Source: Planctomycetota bacterium (lineage in GTDB: Bacteria; Planctomycetota; Phycisphaerae; UBA1845). Taken from it: a DNA stretch of 6,347 bases. This document shows, one piece after another, positions 6,246 to 6,347 of the stretch; positions within the stretch are counted from its first letter, which is position 1; the number at the start of each line of letters is the position of its first letter. A program made the position numbers and the translations under genes. The DNA lies in NCBI GenBank assembly GCA_022566435.1, contig JADFIX010000255.1:1-6347 (forward strand). The letters are read 5' to 3'. The notes under the pieces are model-generated. The model had not been told where the DNA came from. It did not search any database and saw only the letters and a program-made list of their open reading frames with translations.

Positions 6246-6347
6246 TTGAGTCTATTGCAGATCATCCTTGTTCTGATTCGATACACCATCGCCCAGAGCG
6301 CGCACTTGGCCGCCGAGATCCTGGCCCTCCGACAGCCGCTCGCGGTC
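6246..6347 (+). CDS. Start of a probable integrase/transposase (DDE, rve-type), truncated by window edge
   Basis: Thirty-four codons are visible, from TTG at 6246 to the window end. The translation contains AAEILALRQPLAV, which closely resembles the ALENLALRQQLAVL segment near the N-terminus of many integrase-core transposases related to IS481/IS3-type elements. The hydrophobic lead-in (LLQIILVLIRYTIA) is also usual for these proteins. No in-frame ATG or GTG occurs after the stop at 6207-6209, and GAGG at 6234-6237 stands 8 bases before the TTG, supporting that start. The catalytic DDE domain lies outside the window, so this cannot be confirmed here. In the 159 bases between the permease stop and this start I could not identify a terminal inverted repeat or a convincing terminator. 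Confidence 0.6.
   Translation, partial: MSLLQIILVLIRYTIAQSAHLAAEILALRQPLAV

Noticed and set aside
5885..6249. Two overlapping plus-strand open frames spanning the permease end and the following spacer
   Set aside because: Most of their length is out of frame within the permease, and the part beyond 6086 has no motif.

Overview
The window comes from a bacterial chromosome of moderately high GC. The style of the TypA protein, the form of the ABC ATPase (Walker B reading DDP, E in place of the Q-loop glutamine) and the large multi-domain permease suggest a planctomycete-like bacterium. That assignment is an inference from remembered protein style, not from a marker gene or a search.

Left part, minus strand (1-2372): a complete translational GTPase TypA/BipA (552-2372). 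Downstream in the same direction is the N-terminal 142 codons of an acylneuraminate (CMP-sialic acid-type) cytidylyltransferase, which runs off the left edge. A likely promoter and a ribosome binding site precede typA.

Middle (2373-2729): a 357-base divergent intergenic region. It carries the typA promoter at one end and, at the other, a strong-looking promoter overlaid by a 13+13 base inverted repeat that looks like a GntR-type operator. A second, unexplained near-palindrome lies between them.

Right part, plus strand (2730-6086): a tight three-gene operon. It encodes a YtrA-type GntR repressor (134 aa), an ABC transporter ATPase (302 aa, 4-base ATGA overlap with the repressor gene) and a 680-aa membrane protein (4-base gap). 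The likely logic is a ligand- or stress-controlled repressor that represses its own operon, an ATPase, and a single large permease. The permease combines an ABC-2/YtrC-like membrane half, a roughly 290-residue extracytoplasmic insert with beta-propeller-like repeats, more membrane segments, and a C-terminal four-cysteine zinc-ribbon motif. This permease is the most unusual item in the window; its substrate cannot be read from the sequence.

Right edge (6246-6347): the first 34 codons of what looks like an integrase/transposase of the DDE (rve) type, with a TTG start and a good ribosome binding site. A mobile element may therefore begin just downstream of the operon. No RNA genes or CRISPR arrays were found.
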